This document shows, piece after piece, positions 34,655 to 42,803 of a stretch of 53,351 nucleotides of DNA (position 1 is its first letter; every line of letters starts with the position of its first letter). Source of the DNA: an uncultured Lachnospiraceae bacterium (GTDB lineage: Bacteria; Bacillota; Clostridia; Lachnospirales; Lachnospiraceae); NCBI GenBank assembly GCA_910588535.1, contig CAJUOO010000016.1, forward strand, positions 1-53,351. Direction: 5' to 3'. The notes beneath the pieces were generated by a model. The model was not told where the DNA came from. It saw only the letters and a program-made list of their open reading frames with translations, and ran no database searches. The translations under genes were made by a program, and so were the position numbers.

Positions 34655-36034
34655 CTACTTTCTCAGCGCATCGGCAACCAGATTGAGCTGCATCCCGCGG
34701 GAACCCTTGATAAGCACCACATCCTCTGGCTCTAACAGCTCTTTTAGCTGGATGACAAGCTCCTCCCTCGACTCAAAATGCCTTGTTTGAATCTTCTCAC
34801 CAGCCTGCCTTGCCGCACCCTCCATAGCTTTAGAAAGCTCTCCAAAGGTCCAAAGATAATCCACACCGTGCTTCGCGGCAAAGCTTCCTATCTCCTCGTG
34901 AAACCCTATCTCCTCCTCACCAAGCTCCAGCATATCTCCAAGTACCGCCACTCTTCTGCCCGCTGCCGGATACTCCATCAGAACCTGAAGTCCGGCCTTC
35001 ATAGAATCAGGATTGGCATTATAAGAATCATCGATTATCGTATAACAGTCCATCGAGACAATCTGCTGGCGCATCGCAACACCCTTAAAGGCTGCAAGCC
35101 TCTCTGCTCCTGCCTCCATGGAAGCTTTGCTAAGCTCACAGGCGGCAAGTGCAGCAAGTGCATTTAAGACATTATGCCTTCCCGGCATAGATAAGCTTAC
35201 CGGAATCCTTTTTTCCTGATATACGGCATCAAACTCTGCACGTCCCTCCACAATATGGATATTCTCAGCACGAAACTCACACTCTGGCCCCGTCCCATAA
35301 TAATAGATATTCTGGGAGAACATTTCTCGCTTGCCGGCGAGCATCGCATCATCCCCATTCAGCAAAAGAATACCATCTTCCTTCATTCCATTCGTGATAG
35401 AAAACTTTTCTTTGCATATATTTTCTCTTGTCTTAAGATTCTCAATATGCGCAACTCCAATACAAGTGATAATGGCGAGCTGAGGTCTTACCATCTGTGT
35501 CAGACGGTCCATCTCCCCATGCTCGCTCATCCCCATCTCCAGCACTGCGATATCCTCTGTCCCTATCTCTAACAGCATCTCTGGGACTCCAATCTGGCTA
35601 TTTAAGTTTCCTTTTGTCTGATAGACAGAAAAACTGCCTGCGAGCGCCTCCGCCACCATGGCGCGGGTCGTCGTCTTCCCCACGCTGCCCGTAATGCCAA
35701 TAATCGGAAGCTCAAGTCTTCCCCTGTACCAGCCTGCAAGCCGCTGCATCGCCACCTTGGTATCTTCTACATAGATCCACGCATATTTTCTCTGATCTTC
35801 TGGAATATCCGCCCATGTATGTTCACTGGTAAAAACAGCGACCGCCCCATTCGCAAACGCTGAGGGAATAAAGCTGTGCCCGTCCGTCCGACCGCCAAGA
35901 AGCGGCACAAAAAGCATATTCTCCATCCGATCACGAGAATCAAAGGTAATATGCCAAACCGAAACTTCACTGTCACCGCACAGCAGCCTGCCGCCACTTG
36001 CACAGACAATATCTCCAACTGTCACATTTCTCAT
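34655..36034 (-). CDS. murF: UDP-MurNAc-tripeptide--D-Ala-D-Ala ligase
   Basis: This 459-residue Mur ligase completes the peptidoglycan pentapeptide. It has an N-terminal UDP-binding domain, the ATP site GITGSVGKTTTRAMVAEAL near residue 115, EMGMSEHGEMDRL, NGDDAML, HNVLNALAALA and IDDSYNANPDSM. Its ATG overlaps the murE stop (ATGA), giving tight coupling of consecutive pathway steps. Confidence 0.95.
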   Translation of the reverse strand: MRNVTVGDIVCASGGRLLCGDSEVSVWHITFDSRDRMENMLFVPLLGGRTDGHSFIPSAFANGAVAVFTSEHTWADIPEDQRKYAWIYVEDTKVAMQRLAGWYRGRLELPIIGITGSVGKTTTRAMVAEALAGSFSVYQTKGNLNSQIGVPEMLLEIGTEDIAVLEMGMSEHGEMDRLTQMVRPQLAIITCIGVAHIENLKTRENICKEKFSITNGMKEDGILLLNGDDAMLAGKREMFSQNIYYYGTGPECEFRAENIHIVEGRAEFDAVYQEKRIPVSLSMPGRHNVLNALAALAACELSKASMEAGAERLAAFKGVAMRQQIVSMDCYTIIDDSYNANPDSMKAGLQVLMEYPAAGRRVAVLGDMLELGEEEIGFHEEIGSFAAKHGVDYLWTFGELSKAMEGAARQAGEKIQTRHFESREELVIQLKELLEPEDVVLIKGSRGMQLNLVADALRK

Positions 36035-37515
36035 CCTCTTACAATCTCCTCCACTACACTTCGATCATCAAAGGGATAGCGCACTCCCCTGATCTCTTGG
36101 TAATCCTCATGTCCTTTTCCAAATAGAGCGATTATATCACCATCCTCTGCATGCTCAATGCTGTAGCGGATCGCCTCCCGCCTGTCTGAGATTCGAATAT
36201 AACGCCCATGGCTTCTCTCCATGCCGACTACTATATCATCAATAATATCCTCCACCTCCTCAAATCGAGGATTATCGGCCGTCAAAATAGATAGATCCGC
36301 ATATTTTCCCGCGATCTCTCCCATATCATAACGTCTCAGCTTGGAGCGGTTTCCACCGGCGCCAAACACACAGATTAAGCGTTTTGGCTTATATTCCAAT
36401 ATTGTGGTCAGCAAGCTCTCTGCGCTGACCGCATTGTGAGCATAATCAATTAATAGCTGGACATGATCGGATACATGAACTGGCTCCACTCTGCCTCGCA
36501 CCGCCATCGTATACATAACCTCAGCTATCACCTGATCCGAAACATCAAGAAGCTTCGCCGTCATAATCGCCGCCATGGCATTGTAGGCATTAAATCGCCC
36601 CATGCAGCCGATGCGGACATCCATATCACAAGCACCGCTCATACGACAATCAATGCCGATAAAGCCCGGCTCTCTCAGACAGGAAATCTGCTCTGCCCTC
36701 AGATCCACTCCCTCCCCACAACCAAAGGTATACAATCTGTCACAGGTGCTCTCCTTGCTGACCTCTGCAAAATGTGCATCATCTGCATTGCCAATTCCAA
36801 TATCAGAACACTGAAACATCTGGCTTTTATAATACAAATACTCTGCAAAATCCTTATGTTCTCCCTCTCCGATATGATCAGGTGATAGATTTGTAAACAG
36901 TCCATACTGAAAACGTATGCCACAAACCCGCCATGTCATAAATGCCTGTGAGGACACTTCCATCACCACATGTGTACAGCCTGCACGGCACATCTGATCA
37001 AACAGAGAATGAAGCTCGTAGGACTCCGGCGTACTATTTTTCGTCTCTACCTTTACCTCTCCATTTTCCGTTTTATAAAATGCGCCCAGCGTGCCGATAA
37101 TACCTGTCTTTTTTCCTGCTTTCTCTAAAAGCTTCCGAATCATCCATGCCGTTGTGGTCTTCCCCTTGGTTCCTGTAATGCCAATCAAGGTCAGTTTCTT
37201 AGCTGGATAGTCAAAAAAAGCTGCTGACAATACAGCCAATGCATGGCGTGTATTTTCCACCCGAATAATAGTACTACCCTGATAAACCGACACATCCTTC
37301 TCCACAATCAACACCTTTGCTCCCTTATCAATCGCTTGGGGAATATAATGATGTGCATCAAAATTCGCACCCGTCAGACACACAAATGCGCACCCTGCCT
37401 CAAATGTTTTTCTGGAATCATATTGTATCCCTGTCACTTCCTGATCATCTGAGCCGCAGATACAGGTATAGGCAAGATTTGTGAGTAAATCGCTGATTCG
37501 TTTTAATTTTTGCAT
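36031..37515 (-). CDS. murE: UDP-MurNAc-L-Ala-D-Glu--meso-DAP ligase
   Basis: This 494-residue Mur ligase adds the third residue of the stem peptide. It has the ATP site GITGTKGKTTTAWMIRKLL, TTKNSTPESYELH-like region near 150 (KNSTPESYELHSL), a carbamylated-lysine area, HNAVSAESLL and ILTADNPRFEEVEDI. The DNPR motif is the signature of meso-diaminopimelate enzymes, so this organism has DAP-type peptidoglycan. The start overlaps the ftsK stop and has GGAGA upstream. Confidence 0.95.
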   Translation of the reverse strand: MQKLKRISDLLTNLAYTCICGSDDQEVTGIQYDSRKTFEAGCAFVCLTGANFDAHHYIPQAIDKGAKVLIVEKDVSVYQGSTIIRVENTRHALAVLSAAFFDYPAKKLTLIGITGTKGKTTTAWMIRKLLEKAGKKTGIIGTLGAFYKTENGEVKVETKNSTPESYELHSLFDQMCRAGCTHVVMEVSSQAFMTWRVCGIRFQYGLFTNLSPDHIGEGEHKDFAEYLYYKSQMFQCSDIGIGNADDAHFAEVSKESTCDRLYTFGCGEGVDLRAEQISCLREPGFIGIDCRMSGACDMDVRIGCMGRFNAYNAMAAIMTAKLLDVSDQVIAEVMYTMAVRGRVEPVHVSDHVQLLIDYAHNAVSAESLLTTILEYKPKRLICVFGAGGNRSKLRRYDMGEIAGKYADLSILTADNPRFEEVEDIIDDIVVGMERSHGRYIRISDRREAIRYSIEHAEDGDIIALFGKGHEDYQEIRGVRYPFDDRSVVEEIVRG

Positions 37516-40085
37516 CCATTCTCCTCCAAATATACCTCAAACTCTTCCATCGTCATCAAGATCTTCCTTGGCTTCGTCCCTTCCTCTGGCCCGACCACCC
37601 CAGCCTCCGCAAGCTGATCCATAATTCTCGCCGCCCTATTAAAGCCTATTTTAAACATTCTCTGCAGCTTCCCAATTGACGCCTTTTCCTGCTCGATAAT
37701 AAATCGTCCTGCCTCCACAAAATAATCGTCCTTATCGGATGCTCCTCCGCCCTGTGTTCCCTCCAAACTGATGGTACTTGCAATTTTATCACTTATCTCT
37801 TCATTATATTGTACTTCGCTTGTCTGTTTTACTAGAGATTCCACCACTCTTCCCACTTCTTTATCTGAGACAAATGCACCCTGCACGCGCACAGGTTTTT
37901 GATAGCCCACAGGATAAAACAGCATATCTCCCTTTCCAAGTAACTTCTCTGCTCCGTTCATATCAATAATGGTTCTGGAATCCACTCCAGATGACACGGA
38001 AAAAGCAATTCTGGAAGGCACATTCGCCTTGATAAGCCCAGTAATTACATTGACGGAAGGCCTCTGTGTCGCAATGACAAGATGAATACCCGCCGCCCTT
38101 GCAAGCTGTGCCAGACGACAGATCGCATCCTCCACATCTCCGGGCGCAACCATCATCAGATCAGCAAGCTCATCTACTATAATCACAATCTGAGGCAGAG
38201 CCTGTGGTTTTCCTTCCTCCTCTATATCTTTGACAGAAGAAATCTTATCGTTATACCCCTTAATATCTCTGACATTATATTCTGCAAATTTATTATAACG
38301 GTCCATCATCTCCGCAACTGCCCAGTTAAGAGCCCCAGCCGCTTTCTTTGGGTCTGTCACAACTGGAATAAGAAGATGAGGTATCTCATTGTACACACTC
38401 AGCTCCACCACCTTGGGATCAATCATAATCACCTTGACCTCATCTGGCTTTGCCTTGTAGAGAATACTCATAATCAATGTATTAATACAGACAGATTTTC
38501 CCGATCCAGTCGCCCCCGCAATCAGCAAATGTGGCATCTTCGCAATATCTGCCACCACTGTCTGCCCGCCAATATCTTTTCCAACCGCAAAAGCAAGCTT
38601 GGAGGGATGCTTTTGAAACTCAGAGGATTCCAACAGATCACGTAACATCACCGTAGCATTTTCCTTATTCGGCACCTCAATTCCTACTGCCGCTTTCCCC
38701 GGAATCGGCGCCTCAATGCGAATATCCGCCGCCGCGAGATTCAGCTTAATATCATCTGAGAGCGATACAATCTTGCTGACCTTTACACCCTGCTGCGGCT
38801 GAAGCTCATACCTTGTGACAGAGGGTCCACAGCTCACATCTGTCACTGTCACCTCCACGCCAAAGCTGTGAAGTGTCTCCTGAAGCTTCTTCGCTATTCC
38901 TTCAAACTCTGCCGGTTTTCCGCCCCTGCCCGCCGATTTCCCCCTATTTAATAACTCAAGAGAAGGAAACTGATATACTGGCGGCACCGCAACAGACACA
39001 GCAGATCCTGTTGTCCCTGTTATACTCTCTGCCTTCTCTGGTTCTGTGCCAAAATCAGCCTCCAACCCATCGACATCCACTGTATAATCAACAATCTCCT
39101 CCGGCATGGCAGCACTTGCCTCCTCCGGCACAAATACTGGCTCTGAAAGAAATACACTCTCATCTAGCTCTGGCTCTGGCGTCATATCAAAGACGGGCAT
39201 CACAGGATCCAAGCGATCCTCCGGCAGCAGTTCTTCTTCAAATACATCTACATCAACCTGTTGATCGTCCATGGTTATCTTATGTAACGTTTGGCTTTCC
39301 TCTTCGCCAAACATCACTGGCACACTGGCACGCTCCTCATTATCCAGATCTGCCAGAACAACACCTCTCACTTTTTTATCCACGCGATGTTCTTTTTCTT
39401 GTTCTCTTCGCTGGCGCTTCTCTTCCTGCCTTATGCGGTTTTCCTCGCGCACCTTAAGCGCATCCTCCTTCGCCGTCTCATACAGATGCGTGCTGCCTTT
39501 CTTCACTCCCTTGATCACAGAGCGCTCTGTGATCAGCACAATAGAAACCAAAATACCTGCAGCCGACACAATATAGCTTCCTACCGTCCCAAGAAGAGGT
39601 CTGAAAATCAGCTCCAATAGCCCTCCCACAAAGCCTCCTCCTTTATGGAACAGACTTCCGTCCCTGTAATAGCTAAACAACATCTTTTCTGCACTATATT
39701 CCACAAAAAGCATCTCAAGCAACATGCACAGCAGCAAGAATAATACCGTCGCCGCCGAAAATTTGATAGTTGCCTTGCCGCTAAAGCCGTTGGAGACAAG
39801 AAACGCAGCACCGAGAAACAGATAGAATGGGAAGATATATGCCATCCATCCAAATACACCAAACATTATATTGCTGATTACTTTTCCAAATGCCCCGCAC
39901 ACTCCAAAATTGCTGAGTGCAAGAATCGCCGCCACCGCAAGCACAAGAAGCAGCCAGACTTCCCTGCGCATCTCACTGTCATAATGCTCTTGGGAACTGC
40001 TTTTTTTATTTGTTTTCTTTTTCGTATTTCTGGAACCACTGGTTTTTCTGGAATTTGCCGTGGTTTTTCGCGCTGTACTAGCCAA
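37503..40085 (-). CDS. ftsK: FtsK/SpoIIIE DNA translocase
   Basis: This 860-residue protein pumps chromosomal DNA through the division septum. A Lys/Ser/Thr-rich N-terminus precedes about four membrane segments (residues 45-195), then an acidic linker (about 205-370). The motor follows: PIPGKAAVGIEVPNKE, AGATGSGKSVCINTL (Walker A, about 510), IVIIVDELADLMMVA (Walker B) and QRPSVNVITGLIKANVPSRI. The C-terminal gamma winged helix (IGKLQRMFKIGFNRAARIM) reads orienting sequences. The start is a TTG at 40085 with AGAGGG eight bases upstream. Whether it serves vegetative division or sporulation cannot be told. Confidence 0.95.
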   Translation of the reverse strand: MASTARKTTANSRKTSGSRNTKKKTNKKSSSQEHYDSEMRREVWLLLVLAVAAILALSNFGVCGAFGKVISNIMFGVFGWMAYIFPFYLFLGAAFLVSNGFSGKATIKFSAATVLFLLLCMLLEMLFVEYSAEKMLFSYYRDGSLFHKGGGFVGGLLELIFRPLLGTVGSYIVSAAGILVSIVLITERSVIKGVKKGSTHLYETAKEDALKVREENRIRQEEKRQRREQEKEHRVDKKVRGVVLADLDNEERASVPVMFGEEESQTLHKITMDDQQVDVDVFEEELLPEDRLDPVMPVFDMTPEPELDESVFLSEPVFVPEEASAAMPEEIVDYTVDVDGLEADFGTEPEKAESITGTTGSAVSVAVPPVYQFPSLELLNRGKSAGRGGKPAEFEGIAKKLQETLHSFGVEVTVTDVSCGPSVTRYELQPQQGVKVSKIVSLSDDIKLNLAAADIRIEAPIPGKAAVGIEVPNKENATVMLRDLLESSEFQKHPSKLAFAVGKDIGGQTVVADIAKMPHLLIAGATGSGKSVCINTLIMSILYKAKPDEVKVIMIDPKVVELSVYNEIPHLLIPVVTDPKKAAGALNWAVAEMMDRYNKFAEYNVRDIKGYNDKISSVKDIEEEGKPQALPQIVIIVDELADLMMVAPGDVEDAICRLAQLARAAGIHLVIATQRPSVNVITGLIKANVPSRIAFSVSSGVDSRTIIDMNGAEKLLGKGDMLFYPVGYQKPVRVQGAFVSDKEVGRVVESLVKQTSEVQYNEEISDKIASTISLEGTQGGGASDKDDYFVEAGRFIIEQEKASIGKLQRMFKIGFNRAARIMDQLAEAGVVGPEEGTKPRKILMTMEEFEVYLEENGCKN

Positions 40086-40295
40086 GGTATATCCCTCTTT
40101 CCTACTGTTTTCTGCACCTGATTATGCGGCGCACGTTACTATTGTACTATTTTTTTGTATATTATTCAAGTATACAATATCGTTATTCAAATAATAGAGT
40201 GTTGTATGTATTATCCCTTAATACTAAAGTATAACATCTTATATTTCATTCGTTTTGGTTGTTATGAATCTGTTGTATCTTTTTTTGGTAAGATC

Positions 40296-40607
40296 CGTCC
40301 GGCGAACTGCCTGTGGTCCTCCGTCACCCCGCTTGCGCTTAGTGAAAAACGCAACGGACGGTAAGCTCGAAACTACCTCGCTAACCGCCGGCGTTTTTCA
40401 ATAGGTTCCTTGAGAACCACAGGCAGTTCGTCGGACTACTTTTATCTGTAAGGCAAAACACGCTGCCACTCTGCTTGTATAGGATTGACAAATCGTTTTA
40501 TTGTTTTCGTATAAGAGAGTATAATGACGAGCTTAGTATCCTGTTACGTTTTTTACTAAGTGCAAACGGGGTGATGGAGGAAACAGCGGGCCGGCTATAC
40601 GAACCTC
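40296..40607. repeat. Second hairpin-repeat locus (inverted unit 1 core plus half of unit 2)
   Basis: Arms at 40297-40317 and 40416-40436 match unit 1 arms and enclose the same core in the opposite orientation (40318-40415). The sequence to its right (ctctgcttgtataggattga) matches the spacer after unit 1 in the same orientation. At 40526-40607 the right half of a unit 2-like repeat follows, ending in ggctatacgaacct as at locus 1; its left half is deleted. So the whole module is a direct repeat about 40.3 kb from locus 1, with one core flipped. The gap 40086-40295 and 40608-40750 holds no recognisable gene; the ftsK promoter should lie just above 40086. Confidence 0.8.
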
Positions 40608-40750
40608 TTTCGAAAATATAAGAAAACTTATCGTATAAAAAGTTTTTTTATTATGGTTTGTTCATAGAATTTCTCATGGATATTCACAGAGCGTATTTAA
40701 TGATATTGGTGAATATTCTGCGAGTTTCTTATCTGCTACATAATTCACTT

Positions 40751-40784
40751 AAAAAAGCCATCCTGTTTTATAATAGAATGGCTT
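40751..40784 (-). terminator. Intrinsic terminator after the aldo/keto reductase gene
   Basis: On the minus strand the stem AAGCCATTCT / AGGATGGCTT (one mismatch) encloses an AT-rich loop and runs into six Ts. It lies about 115 bases past the reductase stop. Confidence 0.7.
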
Positions 40785-40804
40785 CTCATTGGAATCATAT
40801 GCTA

Positions 40805-40913
40805 TTAGTGTGAAATTAGAATTTCACATCTTGATCTGTATGCCTGCTAATGCAGGCGAATGGGAGTTAGTGTGAAATTAGAATTTCACATCTTGATTTA
40901 TATGCCTGCTAAT
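40805..40913. repeat. Two 47-base direct repeats over the reductase 3' end
   Basis: Copies at 40805-40851 and 40867-40913 differ at only a few positions and start ttagtgtgaaattagaattt. Each contains the dyad gtgaaattagaatttcac. The second copy covers the last codons and stop of the reductase gene at 40898, so the downstream copy looks like a duplication of the gene end. Confidence 0.75.
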
Positions 40914-41914
40914 ACTTCTTTGTAATCCTGATAGTTTTTTTCTAGTAATGTCGGCGTATCTAAGCCATAGGGGCATTTTGTCTTGCATTGATTGCAGTGC
41001 AGACAGTTTTCTATCTTTTTCATCTTTTCCTGAACCTCTGGCGTCAACTGAAGCTCTGACGGCGAACGCCGCAAAAGCAGCGACATTCTTGCACAGTTAT
41101 TGATCTCTATCCCTGCCGGGCAAGGCATACAGTATCCGCATCCTCTACAAAATTCACCCAGAAGTTGTTTTCTGTCATTCTCTATCAGATCCTTTAATTC
41201 TTGTGTGAGACTTGGCGGATTTGTGATATAGGAAAGAAATTCATCCAATTCTTTTTCTCTCTGCACTCCCCAGATTGGCAGTACATTGTCATATTGTGCC
41301 AGATAGGCATACGCTGCTGCTGAGTTCGTAATCAGACCACCAGAAAGCGCCTTCATCGCAATAAAGCCCATATTGTTCGCTCTACATTTTTCTACCAGCT
41401 CAAGCTCCTTTTCTGTGGAGAGATAACAGAATGGAAATTGTAATGTCTCATACAGGCCAGAGTCAATCGCCTCATGTGCCACGGAAAGTCTATGATTTGT
41501 GATTCCTATATGGTGGATCATTCCTTTCTGCTTCGCTTCTAGCATACATTCGTATACACCAGATGCATCACCCGGTTTTGGGCAGAAGGATGGATTATGA
41601 AATTGATAGATATCTATGTAGTCTGTCCTAAGATCATGAAGTGATTTTTCTAAATCCTTCCAGAAAGCTTCTGGTGTCACGGCCGCTGTTTTTGTCGTGA
41701 TATATATTTTATCACGCATCTTGCAAAATGCCTCGCCGATCTTTTCTTCACTATCTGTATAAAATCTTGCTGTGTCGAATAAAGTAATACCATTCTGGTA
41801 TGCCTTCTGAAGCAAATATACAGCATCTTCTTTTGATATTCGCTGAATGGGCAATGCCCCAAACCCATTCTTATTCACATTTATATTGGTTGAGCCCAGT
41901 GTAACTGTCACCAT
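40898..41914 (-). CDS. Aldo/keto reductase with C-terminal 4Fe-4S domain
   Basis: This 338-residue oxidoreductase has the TIM-barrel part (about 1-255) with LFDTARFYTDSEEKIGEAF (catalytic Tyr), IYITTKTAAVTPE, YIDIYQFHNPS and GITNHRLSVAHEA. The C-terminal ferredoxin-like part has CRGCGYCMPCPAGIEINNC and CLHCNQCKTKCPYGLDTP, which can bind two 4Fe-4S clusters. The substrate is unknown. GAGGAGAT precedes the ATG. The fusion type is common in anaerobic Clostridia. It probably forms a transcript with the FMN reductase 78 bases upstream. Confidence 0.9.
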   Translation of the reverse strand: MVTVTLGSTNINVNKNGFGALPIQRISKEDAVYLLQKAYQNGITLFDTARFYTDSEEKIGEAFCKMRDKIYITTKTAAVTPEAFWKDLEKSLHDLRTDYIDIYQFHNPSFCPKPGDASGVYECMLEAKQKGMIHHIGITNHRLSVAHEAIDSGLYETLQFPFCYLSTEKELELVEKCRANNMGFIAMKALSGGLITNSAAAYAYLAQYDNVLPIWGVQREKELDEFLSYITNPPSLTQELKDLIENDRKQLLGEFCRGCGYCMPCPAGIEINNCARMSLLLRRSPSELQLTPEVQEKMKKIENCLHCNQCKTKCPYGLDTPTLLEKNYQDYKEVLAGI

Positions 41915-41917
41915 ATC

Positions 41918-41972
41918 TCCTCATTTCTGCGCTGTCTTATGTGCAAGTAAGCCTGTGTCACAGCGCGGATAC
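41918..41972 (-). promoter_or_regulatory. Leader hairpin before the aldo/keto reductase
   Basis: An inverted repeat built from gcgctgtga and the complementary gacagcgc is followed on the minus strand by gcgcagaaatgagga and the start codon. It is like the leader of rpe, so a shared intergenic element or a shared control of translation is possible. Confidence 0.4.
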
Positions 41973-41992
41973 AGGCTTATCATATTTATATG

Positions 41993-42613
41993 TTATTTTT
42001 TTACAAAATTTGTTCGCACCACTTTTTCTTTTTCTGGCAATCCATATGCTTCCTTTCCAAGAGCAATGCTTTTCATTAGAAAAATCATATTTCTTGCAAG
42101 TGTTCTCATAGTCTGCATGCCTTCTTCATCTAAAACTGCCTGTCCAGCCTCTCTGCCATGCACGCTGTTCCAGTATTGGCTTGATGCTACTGGCATCCCA
42201 CAGATAGTAAAGAATTTGTTCAGCTCATCAAAGGTTGCTGACAAACCACCTCTTCTCGCCGCCACAACACTGGCTCCCACCTTCATCGTTTTGTCAAAGT
42301 GTGTACTGTAATATAGTCTTGTCAGAAATGCGATCAATGTGGCGTTAGCTGACGCATAATATACAGGACTGCCAATCACAAGCCCATCACAAGCTTCAAA
42401 TTTGGACGCCGTCTCATTTACAATATCATCAAATACACATCTGCCCATCTCAGCGCATTTTCCACATGCAATGCAGCCTCGCACTGCTTTATTGCCCACT
42501 TGGACCAGCTCTGTCTCAATCCCTTCTCCTGAAAAAATCTTCTCCATCTCAGAAAGAGCTAAAAATGTATTGCCGTTGGAGTGCGGACTGCCATTGATCA
42601 TTAATACCTTCAT
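41993..42613 (-). CDS. Flavodoxin-fold NAD(P)H-dependent FMN reductase
   Basis: This protein of about 206 residues starts MKVLMINGSPHSNGNTFLAL, the FMN-phosphate-binding loop of the NADPH-dependent FMN reductase / iron-sulfur flavoprotein group. A cysteine group CIACGKCAEMGRCVFDD near residue 48 may bind an iron-sulfur cluster. GSPVYYASANATLIAFLTRL is the typical flavin-contact segment. The ATG at 42613 follows GAGG and is preferred over 42661. The substrate is unknown; it lies upstream of the Fe-S aldo/keto reductase and may share electron flow with it (inference). Confidence 0.85.
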   Translation of the reverse strand: MKVLMINGSPHSNGNTFLALSEMEKIFSGEGIETELVQVGNKAVRGCIACGKCAEMGRCVFDDIVNETASKFEACDGLVIGSPVYYASANATLIAFLTRLYYSTHFDKTMKVGASVVAARRGGLSATFDELNKFFTICGMPVASSQYWNSVHGREAGQAVLDEEGMQTMRTLARNMIFLMKSIALGKEAYGLPEKEKVVRTNFVKK

Positions 42614-42719
42614 ACTTTTCCTCTTTTCTCTCTTTTTTACTATTATACCATTAGAAGACAATCTTTTTGTAATAAAATTTTCATAAAATCATTTCCTTTT
42701 AAACTTATAACCATAGAAA

Positions 42720-42763
42720 CAGATGCTGCAAAGACTTCATTCCCTCTGTCTCTGCAGCATCTG
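42720..42763 (-). terminator. Hairpin after the Ig-like repeat protein gene
   Basis: A 16-base stem with one mismatch (cagatgctgcaaagac against gtctctgcagcatctg) has a 12-base loop. On the minus strand only a short T-rich stretch follows, so termination is likely but not certain. Confidence 0.5.
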
Positions 42764-42803
42764 CTCTTCTATATAGTGTATTCTTACTTTTTCTTTTTCA
42801 CAT

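Noticed and set aside
38082..39457. Long plus-strand frames of 187 and 194 codons
   Set aside because: They lie antisense within ftsK, which has complete family motifs; they are composition shadows.
40155..40364. 69-codon plus-strand frame ending in the hairpin repeat
   Set aside because: Its end is repeat-encoded and the rest is AT-rich spacer; no protein motif or ribosome binding site.
1..40607. Composite transposon bounded by the hairpin modules
   Set aside because: The enclosed segment contains many essential genes and no transposase, so mobility of the whole is implausible.
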